A DNA stretch of 7,705 bases from an uncultured Opitutaceae bacterium (GTDB lineage: Bacteria; Verrucomicrobiota; Verrucomicrobiia; Opitutales; Opitutaceae), in contig CAKZMS010000557.1 of the NCBI GenBank assembly GCA_937128785.1, positions 1 through 7,705 on the forward strand. Reading direction: 5' to 3'. Within the stretch, counting starts at the first letter, position 1. Every line of letters begins with the position of its first letter. A program made the position numbers and the translations under genes. The notes beneath the pieces are model-generated. The model saw nothing but the letters and a program-made list of their open reading frames with translations, was not told the origin of the DNA and searched no databases. Shown here piece after piece: positions 1-6,589 of the stretch.

Positions 1-2
1 CC

Positions 3-839
3 ACCCAGCCGGCCAAACGGTTCGGCTCCAAAGCCATGTTCGCCGAACTCAAGACCGCCATGATGGCCGCCAATGACGTCCTCGTTTTCATTCACGGGTT
101 CAACGTCGATTGGAATGACGCCGTCGGCTCCGCTCTCGCCTTGCAGGAGAGCCTCAATCAATCGGACGCAGAAGTGACGAACCAATCCGTGGTCGTCGTC
201 CTGTTTTCGTGGCCGTCGGATGGGAAAGCGCTGCCCTTCGTTTCCTACAGTTCCGATCGCGGCGAGGCCCAGGGGTCCGGCGCCGCATTCGGCCGTGGTC
301 TGCTGAAAATGCGCGACTTTCTTGCCACCATTCCCAAACGAGCCGCCTGTAATCGGGAACTCCATCTCGCCTGCCACTCCATGGGCAACTACGTGCTGCA
401 AAATACGCTGGGACGGATGTTTGATCACACCCCGGGGCGAGTCTTCCCCCGACTATTTAGCCACATCTTCATGTGCTCACCCGATGTCGACGATGACGTC
501 CTCGAGCCCAATCAAGCCCTCGGCGATCTGCATCAACTTACCTCCGCCATCACCGTTTATCACAATCGGGGCGACGTCGCTCTCCGCGGATCAGACTACA
601 CCAAAGGCAACCCCGACCGCCTCGGTCAGAACGGAACCGCTCGCCCGGCCCTCGTCCACAACAAGGTGCATCAGGTCGATTGCACGCCCATCGTCCCCGG
701 CTTCATGGAACACAGCTACTACATGGACGGCCGGGTGAATCAGGACATTCGCCTGAGCCTGGCCGGACTCAATCCCGCCGACGAGCGCCGCACCCGCACC
801 CGGGATCAGGATCTGCCCAATGTCTGGAAAATGGAGTAG
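3..839 (+). CDS. Alpha/beta hydrolase, DUF900-like, 5' partial
   Basis: Probable serine hydrolase of the alpha/beta-hydrolase fold, resembling the DUF900 family of uncharacterised esterase- or lipase-like proteins; the substrate is unknown. The reading frame is open to the left edge, so the first ATG inside the window (position 36) is probably internal and the true start lies outside. Numbering from that Met, VLVFIHGFN (15-23) is the beta-strand and oxyanion-hole region. LACHSMGN (111-118) is the nucleophile elbow with Ser115, with Cys at the first position of the usual GxSxG. YHNRGD (175-180) offers the acid Asp180, and EHSYY (225-229) offers His226, so a full Ser-Asp-His triad is visible. 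No membrane segment is seen in the visible part; a signal peptide could lie upstream. The gene converges on hemB with only 4 bases between the stops. Family assignment is fairly sure, biochemical role is not. Confidence 0.8.
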   Translation, partial: TQPAKRFGSKAMFAELKTAMMAANDVLVFIHGFNVDWNDAVGSALALQESLNQSDAEVTNQSVVVVLFSWPSDGKALPFVSYSSDRGEAQGSGAAFGRGLLKMRDFLATIPKRAACNRELHLACHSMGNYVLQNTLGRMFDHTPGRVFPRLFSHIFMCSPDVDDDVLEPNQALGDLHQLTSAITVYHNRGDVALRGSDYTKGNPDRLGQNGTARPALVHNKVHQVDCTPIVPGFMEHSYYMDGRVNQDIRLSLAGLNPADERRTRTRDQDLPNVWKME

Positions 840-843
840 CCGT

Positions 844-1854
844 TCAACCCAGTCGTTTCGCCATGTCTTTGGCGAAGTAGGTCAAAATCAAATCCGCTCC
901 AGCGCGCTTGATCGCGATCAGTGACTCCTCGCTACAGCGAGCCAAGTCCAGCCATCCTAGTTTGGCGGCCGCCTGAATCTGCGCGTATTCACCCGAAACC
1001 TGATAGGCGGCTACGGGTTTCCCGGTCTGCTCCCGCACGTCGCGAATGATGTCCAAATAAGCGCCCGCCGGCTTCACCATGATGAAATCGGCCCCTTCGT
1101 CCTCGTCGAGCGCCGCTTCGTTAATGGCTTGGCGCCGATTGGCCGGGTCCAGTTGGTAGGTCGCCTTACTGAGCAAACGCGTGCCCGCGGCCTGACTGCT
1201 GCCCACGGCATCACGGAAAGGGCCATAGTAGGCGGAATTGAATTTGGCCGAGTAAGCCATGATCGCGGTCTGGGGGCAGCCGGCCTCATCCAAGGCCTCC
1301 CGCAGCGCCCCCACGCGGCCGTCCATCATGTCTGAGGGTGCCACGATATCGACCCCCGCCTCGGCTTGGAGGACGGCCATATCGCACAGAATGTCCACCG
1401 TCTCGTCGTTGGCCACGTCATCGCCGGCCGCATTCAACACGCCGTCATGGCCGTGCGTCGTGTAGGGGTCGAGAGCCACGTCCGTGATCACCGTGAGCTC
1501 GGGTAGGGCAGACTTGATCGCCTTCACTGTCCGCAGAATCAGACCATCCTCGTCGAGCGCATGTCGGCCGTCCTCGGTTTTATAGCGGGCGGCCAATTTC
1601 GGGAACAGTGCCACCGCCGGGACGCCTAGCTTGTAGAGGGCGCGGCATTCCTTGACCAAGTCCTTCACGTTGTAGCGAAACACACCCGGCATCGATTTAA
1701 TCGCCTGGGGAGCGCCTTTGCCGTCGATCACAAACAACGGCGCGATGAAATCGGCCGGAGTCAGGACGGTTTCCTTCACCATCGCCCGCAGACTTGCGGT
1801 GCGCCGGAGACGCCGGGGACGTTCGATCAAATCAAGGGGCCGCTCAAATGACAT
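844..1854 (-). CDS. hemB: Porphobilinogen synthase (delta-aminolevulinic acid dehydratase)
   Basis: Condenses two 5-aminolevulinate molecules to porphobilinogen, an early cytoplasmic step of heme and tetrapyrrole synthesis. The product is 336 residues, a normal length. The two Schiff-base lysines are visible: Lys204 in MAYSAKFNSAYYGPF and Lys261 in IMVKPAGAYLD. The metal segment, residues 125-138, reads DVALDPYTTHGHDG. The three cysteines of the zinc enzymes (E. coli DTCFCEYTSHGHCG) are replaced by Ala127, Asp129 and Asp137, the pattern of the zinc-independent, magnesium-stimulated class known from Pseudomonas and Bradyrhizobium. The N-terminal RPRRLRRT is typical of the family. I chose the ATG at 1854 over an in-frame GTG at 1863 because AGAGGTG sits 6 bases before the ATG and overlaps the GTG. 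The gene is divergent from cysS and shares with it a region holding two palindromes. Confidence 0.96.
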   Translation of the reverse strand: MSFERPLDLIERPRRLRRTASLRAMVKETVLTPADFIAPLFVIDGKGAPQAIKSMPGVFRYNVKDLVKECRALYKLGVPAVALFPKLAARYKTEDGRHALDEDGLILRTVKAIKSALPELTVITDVALDPYTTHGHDGVLNAAGDDVANDETVDILCDMAVLQAEAGVDIVAPSDMMDGRVGALREALDEAGCPQTAIMAYSAKFNSAYYGPFRDAVGSSQAAGTRLLSKATYQLDPANRRQAINEAALDEDEGADFIMVKPAGAYLDIIRDVREQTGKPVAAYQVSGEYAQIQAAAKLGWLDLARCSEESLIAIKRAGADLILTYFAKDMAKRLG

Positions 1855-1860
1855 AGCCGA

Positions 1861-1867
1861 CACCTCT
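1861..1867 (-). promoter_or_regulatory. Ribosome binding site of hemB
   Basis: On the minus strand this reads AGAGGTG and lies 6 bases upstream of the ATG at 1854. It overlaps the alternative GTG at 1863, which therefore has no Shine-Dalgarno of its own at a proper distance. This decides the start in favour of the ATG. Purine-rich ribosome sites as clear as this are missing upstream of cysS, thrS and the secreted protein in this window. Confidence 0.6.
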
Positions 1868-1939
1868 ACACCCCGAGCATCGAATCGCCACTCTCAAATA
1901 ACCCGGTCGCCAAAACACAATCATCCCCCGCCAAACTCG

Positions 1940-1962
1940 ACTTTAACCATATTGGTTAAAGT
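1940..1962. promoter_or_regulatory. Palindrome 1, putative operator
   Basis: A perfect inverted repeat with 10 bp arms and a 3 bp centre: ACTTTAACCA, TAT, TGGTTAAAGT. It lies 85 bp upstream of the hemB ATG and 164 bp upstream of the cysS ATG. Perfect symmetry with a short odd centre is typical of a site for a dimeric helix-turn-helix repressor; the regulator is not encoded in the window and I cannot name it. Read on the minus strand, a weak promoter-like pair TTGAGA (1965-1970) and GTTAAA (1942-1947) with 17 bp spacing would place this palindrome over the core promoter of hemB, but the -10 match is poor. Confidence 0.6.
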
Positions 1963-1998
1963 TTTCTCAACCACTCGCCGGCTTTACCTGCACACTCA

Positions 1999-2039
1999 CC
2001 CGCCGAAAGTTTAACCAATATGGTTAAACTATCGGCGGG
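1999..2039. promoter_or_regulatory. Palindrome 2, putative operator within a longer hairpin
   Basis: The core at 2008-2030 (AGTTTAACCA, ATA, TGGTTAAACT) is again perfect with 10 bp arms, and shares the TTTAACCA/TGGTTAAA half-sites of palindrome 1. Symmetry continues outward after a single A/A mismatch (2007 and 2031) through CCCGCCGA and TCGGCGGG, giving 19-base arms from 1999 to 2039. The centre is 68 bp from that of palindrome 1, about six and a half helical turns. The GC-rich outer arms could also fold as an RNA hairpin, but no T-tract follows, so a plain terminator is unlikely. It lies 87 bp upstream of the cysS ATG. Best read as a second operator for the same unknown regulator. Confidence 0.6.
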
Positions 2040-2126
2040 GCATTCGCTCCGAAGTTTTTGAGGGTGATCAGGTTTAGGGGTTGGATTTTAGGGCGAAGAA
2101 CCGTTCACCATGATGATCACAACGAC

Positions 2127-3527
2127 ATGGCACTTCAGCTTCACGATTCGCTCACCCGTTCCCTGCAAACCGTCAAACCGTCCCATCCGGACGGAGTCTA
2201 TCGGTTCTACAACTGTGGTCCCACCGTCTACGCTGCCGCTCACATCGGCAACTTTCGGTCCTTTGTGGTGAACGATATCATTCGGCGCATGCTCGAAGTG
2301 GAGTTCGGCGCGGACAAGGTGCGGCACGTCCGGAACCTGACCGACGTCGACGACAAGACCATCCGCCGGGCTCGCGAAGAAAACCGCTCCCTGGGCGACG
2401 TCACGACCGAGTGGACCGCCAAATTCCACGCTGACTGCGAGGCCCTGAACTGCCTGCCGCCTCACGTCGAGCCCGCGGCCACGGATCACATTCCTGAACA
2501 GGTGAACATGATCCAGGTGCTGATGGACAAGGGGAACGCCTATCGCGCCGCCGACGGTTCGGTTTATTTCAAAGTCTCCTCCTTCGACAACTACGGTCGC
2601 CTCTCCCGCGTAAAAGAGCGCGAGCTCAAAGCCGGATCTGCCTTGGAGGCCGGCAATACCGGCAAGGACACGCTCAGTGTCGACGCTGACGAGAAAGAAG
2701 ATGGCACCGACTTCGCGCTTTGGAAGGCGTGGAAGAAGGAGGATGGCGAGGTCAAGTGGACCGGTCCCGATGGCGCCGCTGAGGGTCGCCCCGGCTGGCA
2801 CATTGAGTGCAGTGCCATGAGTAAGAAACACCTCGGTGAAACGATCGATCTGCACACCGGCGGCGTGGATCTGCTCTTCCCTCATCACGAAAACGAGATC
2901 GCCCAGAGCGAATGCTGCAACGGCATCGAATTCGCCCATCACTGGTATCACAGTGAGCATCTGTTGGTGGACGGGAAGAAGATGAGCAAATCGCTCGGCA
3001 ACCTCTACACCCTCGATCAACTCAAGGAGATGGGCCACTCCCCCATGGCGCTGCGCTACGTGCTCTTGGCGGGCCATCCGCGCAAACAACTCAACTTCAT
3101 GCTCTCGTCGCTGGAGGCGGCGGAAAAGGCCCTGCAGACGCTGCGTGCCTTTCGCACCGCGATCGATGGCCAGGCCGGCGACGACGCTCAATTCGATCCG
3201 GTTTTCGCCGCAATGCGAGACGACCTCAATACACCCGGTGCCCTGGGCGCGTTGTTCAGCATCATCAAACAGGGCTCCGCTAACGTCGACGCGGCCAGCT
3301 TTGACCGAGTGATGTTTGCGCTGGGCCTCGACCTGACACCGCCAGCGGAAGAGACCACAGTTATTCCCGCCAATATCACCGAGCTCGCCGACCAACGCTG
3401 GGCCGCCAAGCAGGCCAAAGATTGGGACACCGCCGACTCCCTGCGGGACGAGATCACGGCAGCGGGTTGGACCATGAAAGACCGTAAGGACGGCTACGAT
3501 TTGGAACCAGTAGCGAGTAGACAGTAG
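2127..3527 (+). CDS. cysS: Cysteinyl-tRNA synthetase
   Basis: Charges tRNA-Cys with cysteine in the cytoplasm; class I synthetase of 466 residues, close to the E. coli enzyme (461). The HIGH-type signature is AHIGN (38-42) just after NCGPTVY, and the KMSKS loop is 285-289. The zinc ligands that select cysteine are all present: Cys30, Cys228 in GWHIECSAM, His253 and Glu257 in [12 protein letters not shown]. The C-terminal helical region ([10 protein letters not shown], about 361-370) and the [14 protein letters not shown] segment (430-443) are family-typical. I chose the ATG at 2127, giving [12 protein letters not shown], which aligns with the family N-terminus. The frame is open upstream to a TTG at 2058, but those residues look unlike any CysRS. 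No clear Shine-Dalgarno precedes the ATG. The last codons (VASRQ, stop) lie inside the GTAGCGAGTAG repeat. It is followed on the same strand by thrS. Confidence 0.97.
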   Translation: MALQLHDSLTRSLQTVKPSHPDGVYRFYNCGPTVYAAAHIGNFRSFVVNDIIRRMLEVEFGADKVRHVRNLTDVDDKTIRRAREENRSLGDVTTEWTAKFHADCEALNCLPPHVEPAATDHIPEQVNMIQVLMDKGNAYRAADGSVYFKVSSFDNYGRLSRVKERELKAGSALEAGNTGKDTLSVDADEKEDGTDFALWKAWKKEDGEVKWTGPDGAAEGRPGWHIECSAMSKKHLGETIDLHTGGVDLLFPHHENEIAQSECCNGIEFAHHWYHSEHLLVDGKKMSKSLGNLYTLDQLKEMGHSPMALRYVLLAGHPRKQLNFMLSSLEAAEKALQTLRAFRTAIDGQAGDDAQFDPVFAAMRDDLNTPGALGALFSIIKQGSANVDAASFDRVMFALGLDLTPPAEETTVIPANITELADQRWAAKQAKDWDTADSLRDEITAAGWTMKDRKDGYDLEPVASRQ

Positions 3528-3610
3528 CGAGTAGCGAGCATACGACTCACTATTCGACCTTAAAAACGCGGCAAATTCTACTCGCTACCCACTACCCGCT
3601 ACTCGCTACT
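3509..3610. repeat. GTAGCGAGTAG imperfect inverted repeat between cysS and thrS
   Basis: Left arm, 3509-3538, consists of AGTAGCGAGTAG (3509-3520), a direct copy of it at 3523-3534, and a trailing CGAG. Right arm, 3578-3610, holds CTACTCGCTAC (3578-3588), a degenerate copy, and CTACTCGCTACT (3599-3610). The outer 12 bases (3509-3520 with 3599-3610) pair perfectly and the inner TAGCGAG (3532-3538 with 3581-3587) pairs in the same register, so the whole can fold as a long hairpin with a loop of about 40 bases. The left arm encodes the last residues of CysRS and its stop; the right arm ends 8 bases before the thrS ATG. It looks like a copy of a dispersed intergenic palindromic repeat, but only one copy is in the window. 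It could attenuate or stabilise the cysS-thrS transcript. Confidence 0.75.
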
Positions 3611-3618
3611 TTTAATCT

Positions 3619-5547
3619 ATGTCAACCATGACTCCCCTCGAAGAACTGCGGCACTCGTGCTCGCACGTTTTGGCCACGGCAGTGCTCCGCCTCTTTCCCG
3701 AGACGAAGCTCGATATCGGACCTCCCACCGACACCGGTTTCTATTACGACTTCGATCTCGATCACAAATTCACCGCCGAGGACCTCGAAAAAATCGAGGC
3801 GGAGATGACCAAGGTCATCAAAGAGAATCAGGCCTTCCGCCGCAAAGAAGTCTCCCGCGAGGAGGCCATCGAAATCATTAAGCAGCGCGGTCAGGAGCGT
3901 TACAAACTCGGTCGGCTCGATGACATTCCCGCAGGCGAGGAGATTTCTTTCTACGAGAACGGCGAGTTCATGGACCTGTGCGCGGGCACGCACGTGCGCT
4001 ACAGCAAAAAGATCAAAGCCTTCAAGCTGCTCTCCGTCGCCGGTGCCTACCACCGCGGCGACGAGAAGAACAAACAGCTCCAGCGCATCTACGGCACAGC
4101 CTTCCCCACCAAGGACGAACTCGCCGAATACCTCGAGCGCCTCGAACAGGCCCGCGCCCGTGACCACCGCAAGTTGGGCAAGGACCTGAAGCTTTTCGTG
4201 ATCGATGAGGACGTCGGCCAAGGTCTCATCCTTTGGACTCCCAACGGATCCATCATTCGTCAAGAGCTCCAAAACTTCATCGGCGACGAACTCCGTAAGC
4301 AGGGCTACCAACAGGTCTTCACGCCCCACATCGGGAAACTGGATCTCTACAAAACCTCCGGCCACTTCCCTTACTACAAGGATTCGCAGTTCCCCGCCAT
4401 CGGTGAGCCCCAGGACATCGCCCGCCTCGCGGGTGAAGGCTGCTCCTGCGCCGAACTGACCGCGCGCCTCGAGGCCGCCTCTCCTCACTTTGCGGCGGAG
4501 ATCAACCGCCGCACGGGTCAGGAAACCATCCCGGCCGACAAGACGATGGATCCCACGGAGATCCTCGATGGCTTCATGCTGAAGCCGATGAACTGTCCGC
4601 ACCATATCAAGATCTTTGCGTCGCAGCCTCATTCCTACCGCGACCTGCCGCTGCGACTGGCCGAATTCGGCACCGTCTATCGCTGGGAACAATCCGGCGA
4701 ACTCAACGGCATGACCCGCGTGCGCGGATTCACTCAGGACGACGCCCACCTCTTCTGCACCGAGGAGCAGGTGGCCGAAGAAGTCATTGGCTGTCTTTCG
4801 CTGGTGAAGATCGTGCTCTCCACCCTCGGCATGTCCGACTACCGCGTGCGGGTCGGACTACGCGACCCGGATTCCGACAAATACACCGGTGATCCCGCCG
4901 TGTGGGACAAGGCCGAGGAAGCCTGCCGCAATGCGGCGAAGACCCTCGACGTGCCCTTCACGGAAGAGCCCGGCGAAGCGGCCTTCTACGGTCCCAAAAT
5001 CGACTTCGTGGTCAAAGATGTCATCGGCCGTGAGTGGCAGCTCGGCACCGTACAGGTGGACTACAACCTTCCCGTGCGGTTCGACCTGTCCTACATCGGG
5101 GCCGACAACCAACCTCACCGTCCGGTAATGATTCACCGCGCGCCCTTCGGCTCGATGGAGCGCTTCTGCGGCGTGTTGACCGAACACTTCAACGGCGACT
5201 TCCCGCTCTGGCTCGCGCCCGAACAGGTCCGCCTCCTGCCGATCAGCGATAAGATGAGCGACTACGGCAAAGACCTCCTGGCTCAGCTCAAGGCCGCCGG
5301 CGTCCGCGCCGTGCTGGACGAGCATCAGGACAAGTTGGGCGCCAAGATTCGGCGCGCCGAATTGGACAAGGTGCCCCACACCCTGATCCTCGGTGCCAAG
5401 GAAGCCGAGGCGCAGGCCGTATCCGTGCGTTCCCGCGCCAAGGGCGATGAAGGCACCCAGCCCTTCGTCGATTATCTGGATCGCGTGAAAACCGAGATCG
5501 CGAGCCGCGCCCTGCCCGGCCAGAAGGCTGAAACAGACGCCGGCTGA
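3619..5547 (+). CDS. thrS: Threonyl-tRNA synthetase, TGS-less with core insertion
   Basis: Charges tRNA-Thr with threonine; class II synthetase, 642 residues. The second editing domain starts almost at once: HSCSH (His12, His16) and DLCAGTH (Cys121, His125) are the editing-site residues that clear Ser-tRNA-Thr. The catalytic core has zinc ligands Cys326 (KPMNCPHH), His377 (DDAHLF) and His506 (MIHRA), motif 2 around YRWEQSGELNGMTRVRGF with Arg355, and motif 3 GSMERF with Arg514. The anticodon-binding domain runs from about 533 to the end. Two oddities: the usual N-terminal TGS domain of about 60 residues is missing, and a TAA stop lies in frame just upstream (3613-3615), so it is not a mis-chosen start. 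Residues 259-319 form a segment about 50 residues longer than in E. coli. The first ATG (3619) was taken; 3628 is an alternative. No Shine-Dalgarno is visible in the repeat-derived leader. Confidence 0.96.
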   Translation: MSTMTPLEELRHSCSHVLATAVLRLFPETKLDIGPPTDTGFYYDFDLDHKFTAEDLEKIEAEMTKVIKENQAFRRKEVSREEAIEIIKQRGQERYKLGRLDDIPAGEEISFYENGEFMDLCAGTHVRYSKKIKAFKLLSVAGAYHRGDEKNKQLQRIYGTAFPTKDELAEYLERLEQARARDHRKLGKDLKLFVIDEDVGQGLILWTPNGSIIRQELQNFIGDELRKQGYQQVFTPHIGKLDLYKTSGHFPYYKDSQFPAIGEPQDIARLAGEGCSCAELTARLEAASPHFAAEINRRTGQETIPADKTMDPTEILDGFMLKPMNCPHHIKIFASQPHSYRDLPLRLAEFGTVYRWEQSGELNGMTRVRGFTQDDAHLFCTEEQVAEEVIGCLSLVKIVLSTLGMSDYRVRVGLRDPDSDKYTGDPAVWDKAEEACRNAAKTLDVPFTEEPGEAAFYGPKIDFVVKDVIGREWQLGTVQVDYNLPVRFDLSYIGADNQPHRPVMIHRAPFGSMERFCGVLTEHFNGDFPLWLAPEQVRLLPISDKMSDYGKDLLAQLKAAGVRAVLDEHQDKLGAKIRRAELDKVPHTLILGAKEAEAQAVSVRSRAKGDEGTQPFVDYLDRVKTEIASRALPGQKAETDAG

Positions 5548-5569
5548 AGCACAGCGCTAAACGCTACGT

Positions 5570-5592
5570 AGTGCCGTGCTTTAGCCGGCACT
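5570..5592. terminator. Hairpin downstream of thrS, possible terminator
   Basis: AGTGCCG (5570-5576) and CGGCACT (5586-5592) form a perfect 7 bp stem with a 9-base loop, extendable by a T-G wobble and a G-C pair. It begins 22 bases after the thrS stop. No run of T follows, so it is not a classical intrinsic terminator. The surrounding bases also allow a competing pairing (GCTAAA at 5556-5561 with TTTAGC at 5580-5585). It may be a degenerate repeat or a transcript-end stabiliser rather than a terminator. Confidence 0.35.
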
Positions 5593-5683
5593 GCTCTGCC
5601 TCACCGCCCTGTCCCATGATTACGGTTCGATCGCGATCAGCTTGTGCATCGCCACCACGCGCTGATTTTCATCGGACATTGTC

Positions 5684-6589
5684 ATGGCTACCTCTACCCC
5701 AAACCTGCGTTTAATCCCAGGCTGGATCTTGGCCGCGGTGCTCAGCATTCTCGCTCCAGTCGCAGCGGCACGCCAGGAGGCTCAAGTCTTTGTGGATTCC
5801 GTGGCGGCACCGGCCTACGGGGAGATGAAGGAGAAAATGAAGACCGTGGGCTGGTCGGAAACAGTCACCTTTGCCGAAGGGCAAATGACTCCGGGACAAA
5901 TGAACGACGAATCGATCAAAGCCGTTCCCTTCATCGATCTAGTCACCGAACTCGGCAAGGCCATGGAAAGCGAAGGCTACCTCCCCGCCGCCAACCCCGA
6001 GGAAAGTGATGTCTTTGTGGTGGTGCATTGGGGCGTGGCCGAACCACCGGATGACTGGACCGATCTCACCGACTTTGATTCCCGCGACGTGACCGACAGT
6101 GACAACACCACTCGCGAATTTGACGGCTACGTTTCACCCACCGCCACGGCCGATCCCGACCACATGTCCACGGTGCGCCCGGACATCACCATTCGAGGCA
6201 AACAGTCCAAGGCCGATATCGCCCGGCTGCTTGGAATCGAGCGTCATCTGAGTCTTTACACGACCAAGCCAACCAGTCGCGACATCGAGCTGGAGAGCAT
6301 GCTGGAGGAGCGACGCTACTACGTCGTATTGATGGCCTACGACACCCGTCGACTGCTTAAGGACAAGTCCCACCACTTGCTTTGGACCACCCGCTTCAGC
6401 GTCGATTCGCGGCGCACCAATTTCGAGGAGTCTTATCGAGCGTTGGCCCGCGCCGCCGCGCCCTACATCGGCAAGACCACCACGAAGCCTACCGTGCAAC
6501 ACACCCACATGGGGCAAGGTGACGTTACCGCGGGCGAGTTGCAGGTATTGGGTATCGAGGAGGACGAAGCCGACGATCCAAAGAATTGA
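5684..6589 (+). CDS. Secreted protein of unknown function
   Basis: I do not recognise this gene with confidence. The 301-residue product begins with a Sec-type signal peptide: a short positively charged start, a hydrophobic stretch (about 11-26, IPGWILAAVLSILAPV), and an A-x-A site giving likely cleavage after Ala29. There is no lipobox cysteine. The mature protein should be periplasmic or exported, with no further membrane segments. Two beta-like strands, SDVFVVVHWG (109-117) after a GYLPAANPEE turn, and RRYYVVLMAYDTRRLL (210-224) followed by LLWTTRFSV, recall the layout of DUF4136-type envelope proteins; this is only a loose resemblance. The middle (120-165) is rich in Asp, Thr and Ser and probably flexible; the tail is acidic. 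No good Shine-Dalgarno precedes the ATG. Its stop abuts that of the convergent oxidoreductase gene with no base between. Confidence 0.8.
   Translation: MATSTPNLRLIPGWILAAVLSILAPVAAARQEAQVFVDSVAAPAYGEMKEKMKTVGWSETVTFAEGQMTPGQMNDESIKAVPFIDLVTELGKAMESEGYLPAANPEESDVFVVVHWGVAEPPDDWTDLTDFDSRDVTDSDNTTREFDGYVSPTATADPDHMSTVRPDITIRGKQSKADIARLLGIERHLSLYTTKPTSRDIELESMLEERRYYVVLMAYDTRRLLKDKSHHLLWTTRFSVDSRRTNFEESYRALARAAAPYIGKTTTKPTVQHTHMGQGDVTAGELQVLGIEEDEADDPKN

Noticed and set aside
905..925. GATCGCGATC palindrome, also at 5629-5640
   Set aside because: Only two copies, one inside hemB coding sequence; short GC-rich palindromes like this are expected by chance.
1855..1863. hemB start at an upstream GTG
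   Set aside because: The Shine-Dalgarno AGAGGTG overlaps this GTG and is correctly spaced for the ATG at 1854.
2058..2126. Longer cysS start at a TTG
   Set aside because: The 23 extra residues are not like any CysRS N-terminus, and the ATG at 2127 matches the family start.
2088..3395. A 435-codon open frame on the minus strand opposite cysS
   Set aside because: It is the antisense shadow of a clearly recognisable CysRS in GC-rich DNA; its translation shows no family features.
3509..3610. CRISPR-like array
   Set aside because: The repeats are short, irregularly spaced, partly inverted and without spacers of constant length.
3622..4749. A 375-codon open frame on the minus strand opposite thrS
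   Set aside because: Antisense shadow of ThrRS; low-complexity Val/Leu/Glu-rich translation and no ribosome site or motifs.
4858..5379. A 173-codon open frame on the minus strand opposite the thrS 3' half
   Set aside because: Shadow of ThrRS; it covers motif 3 and the anticodon-binding domain of the real protein.
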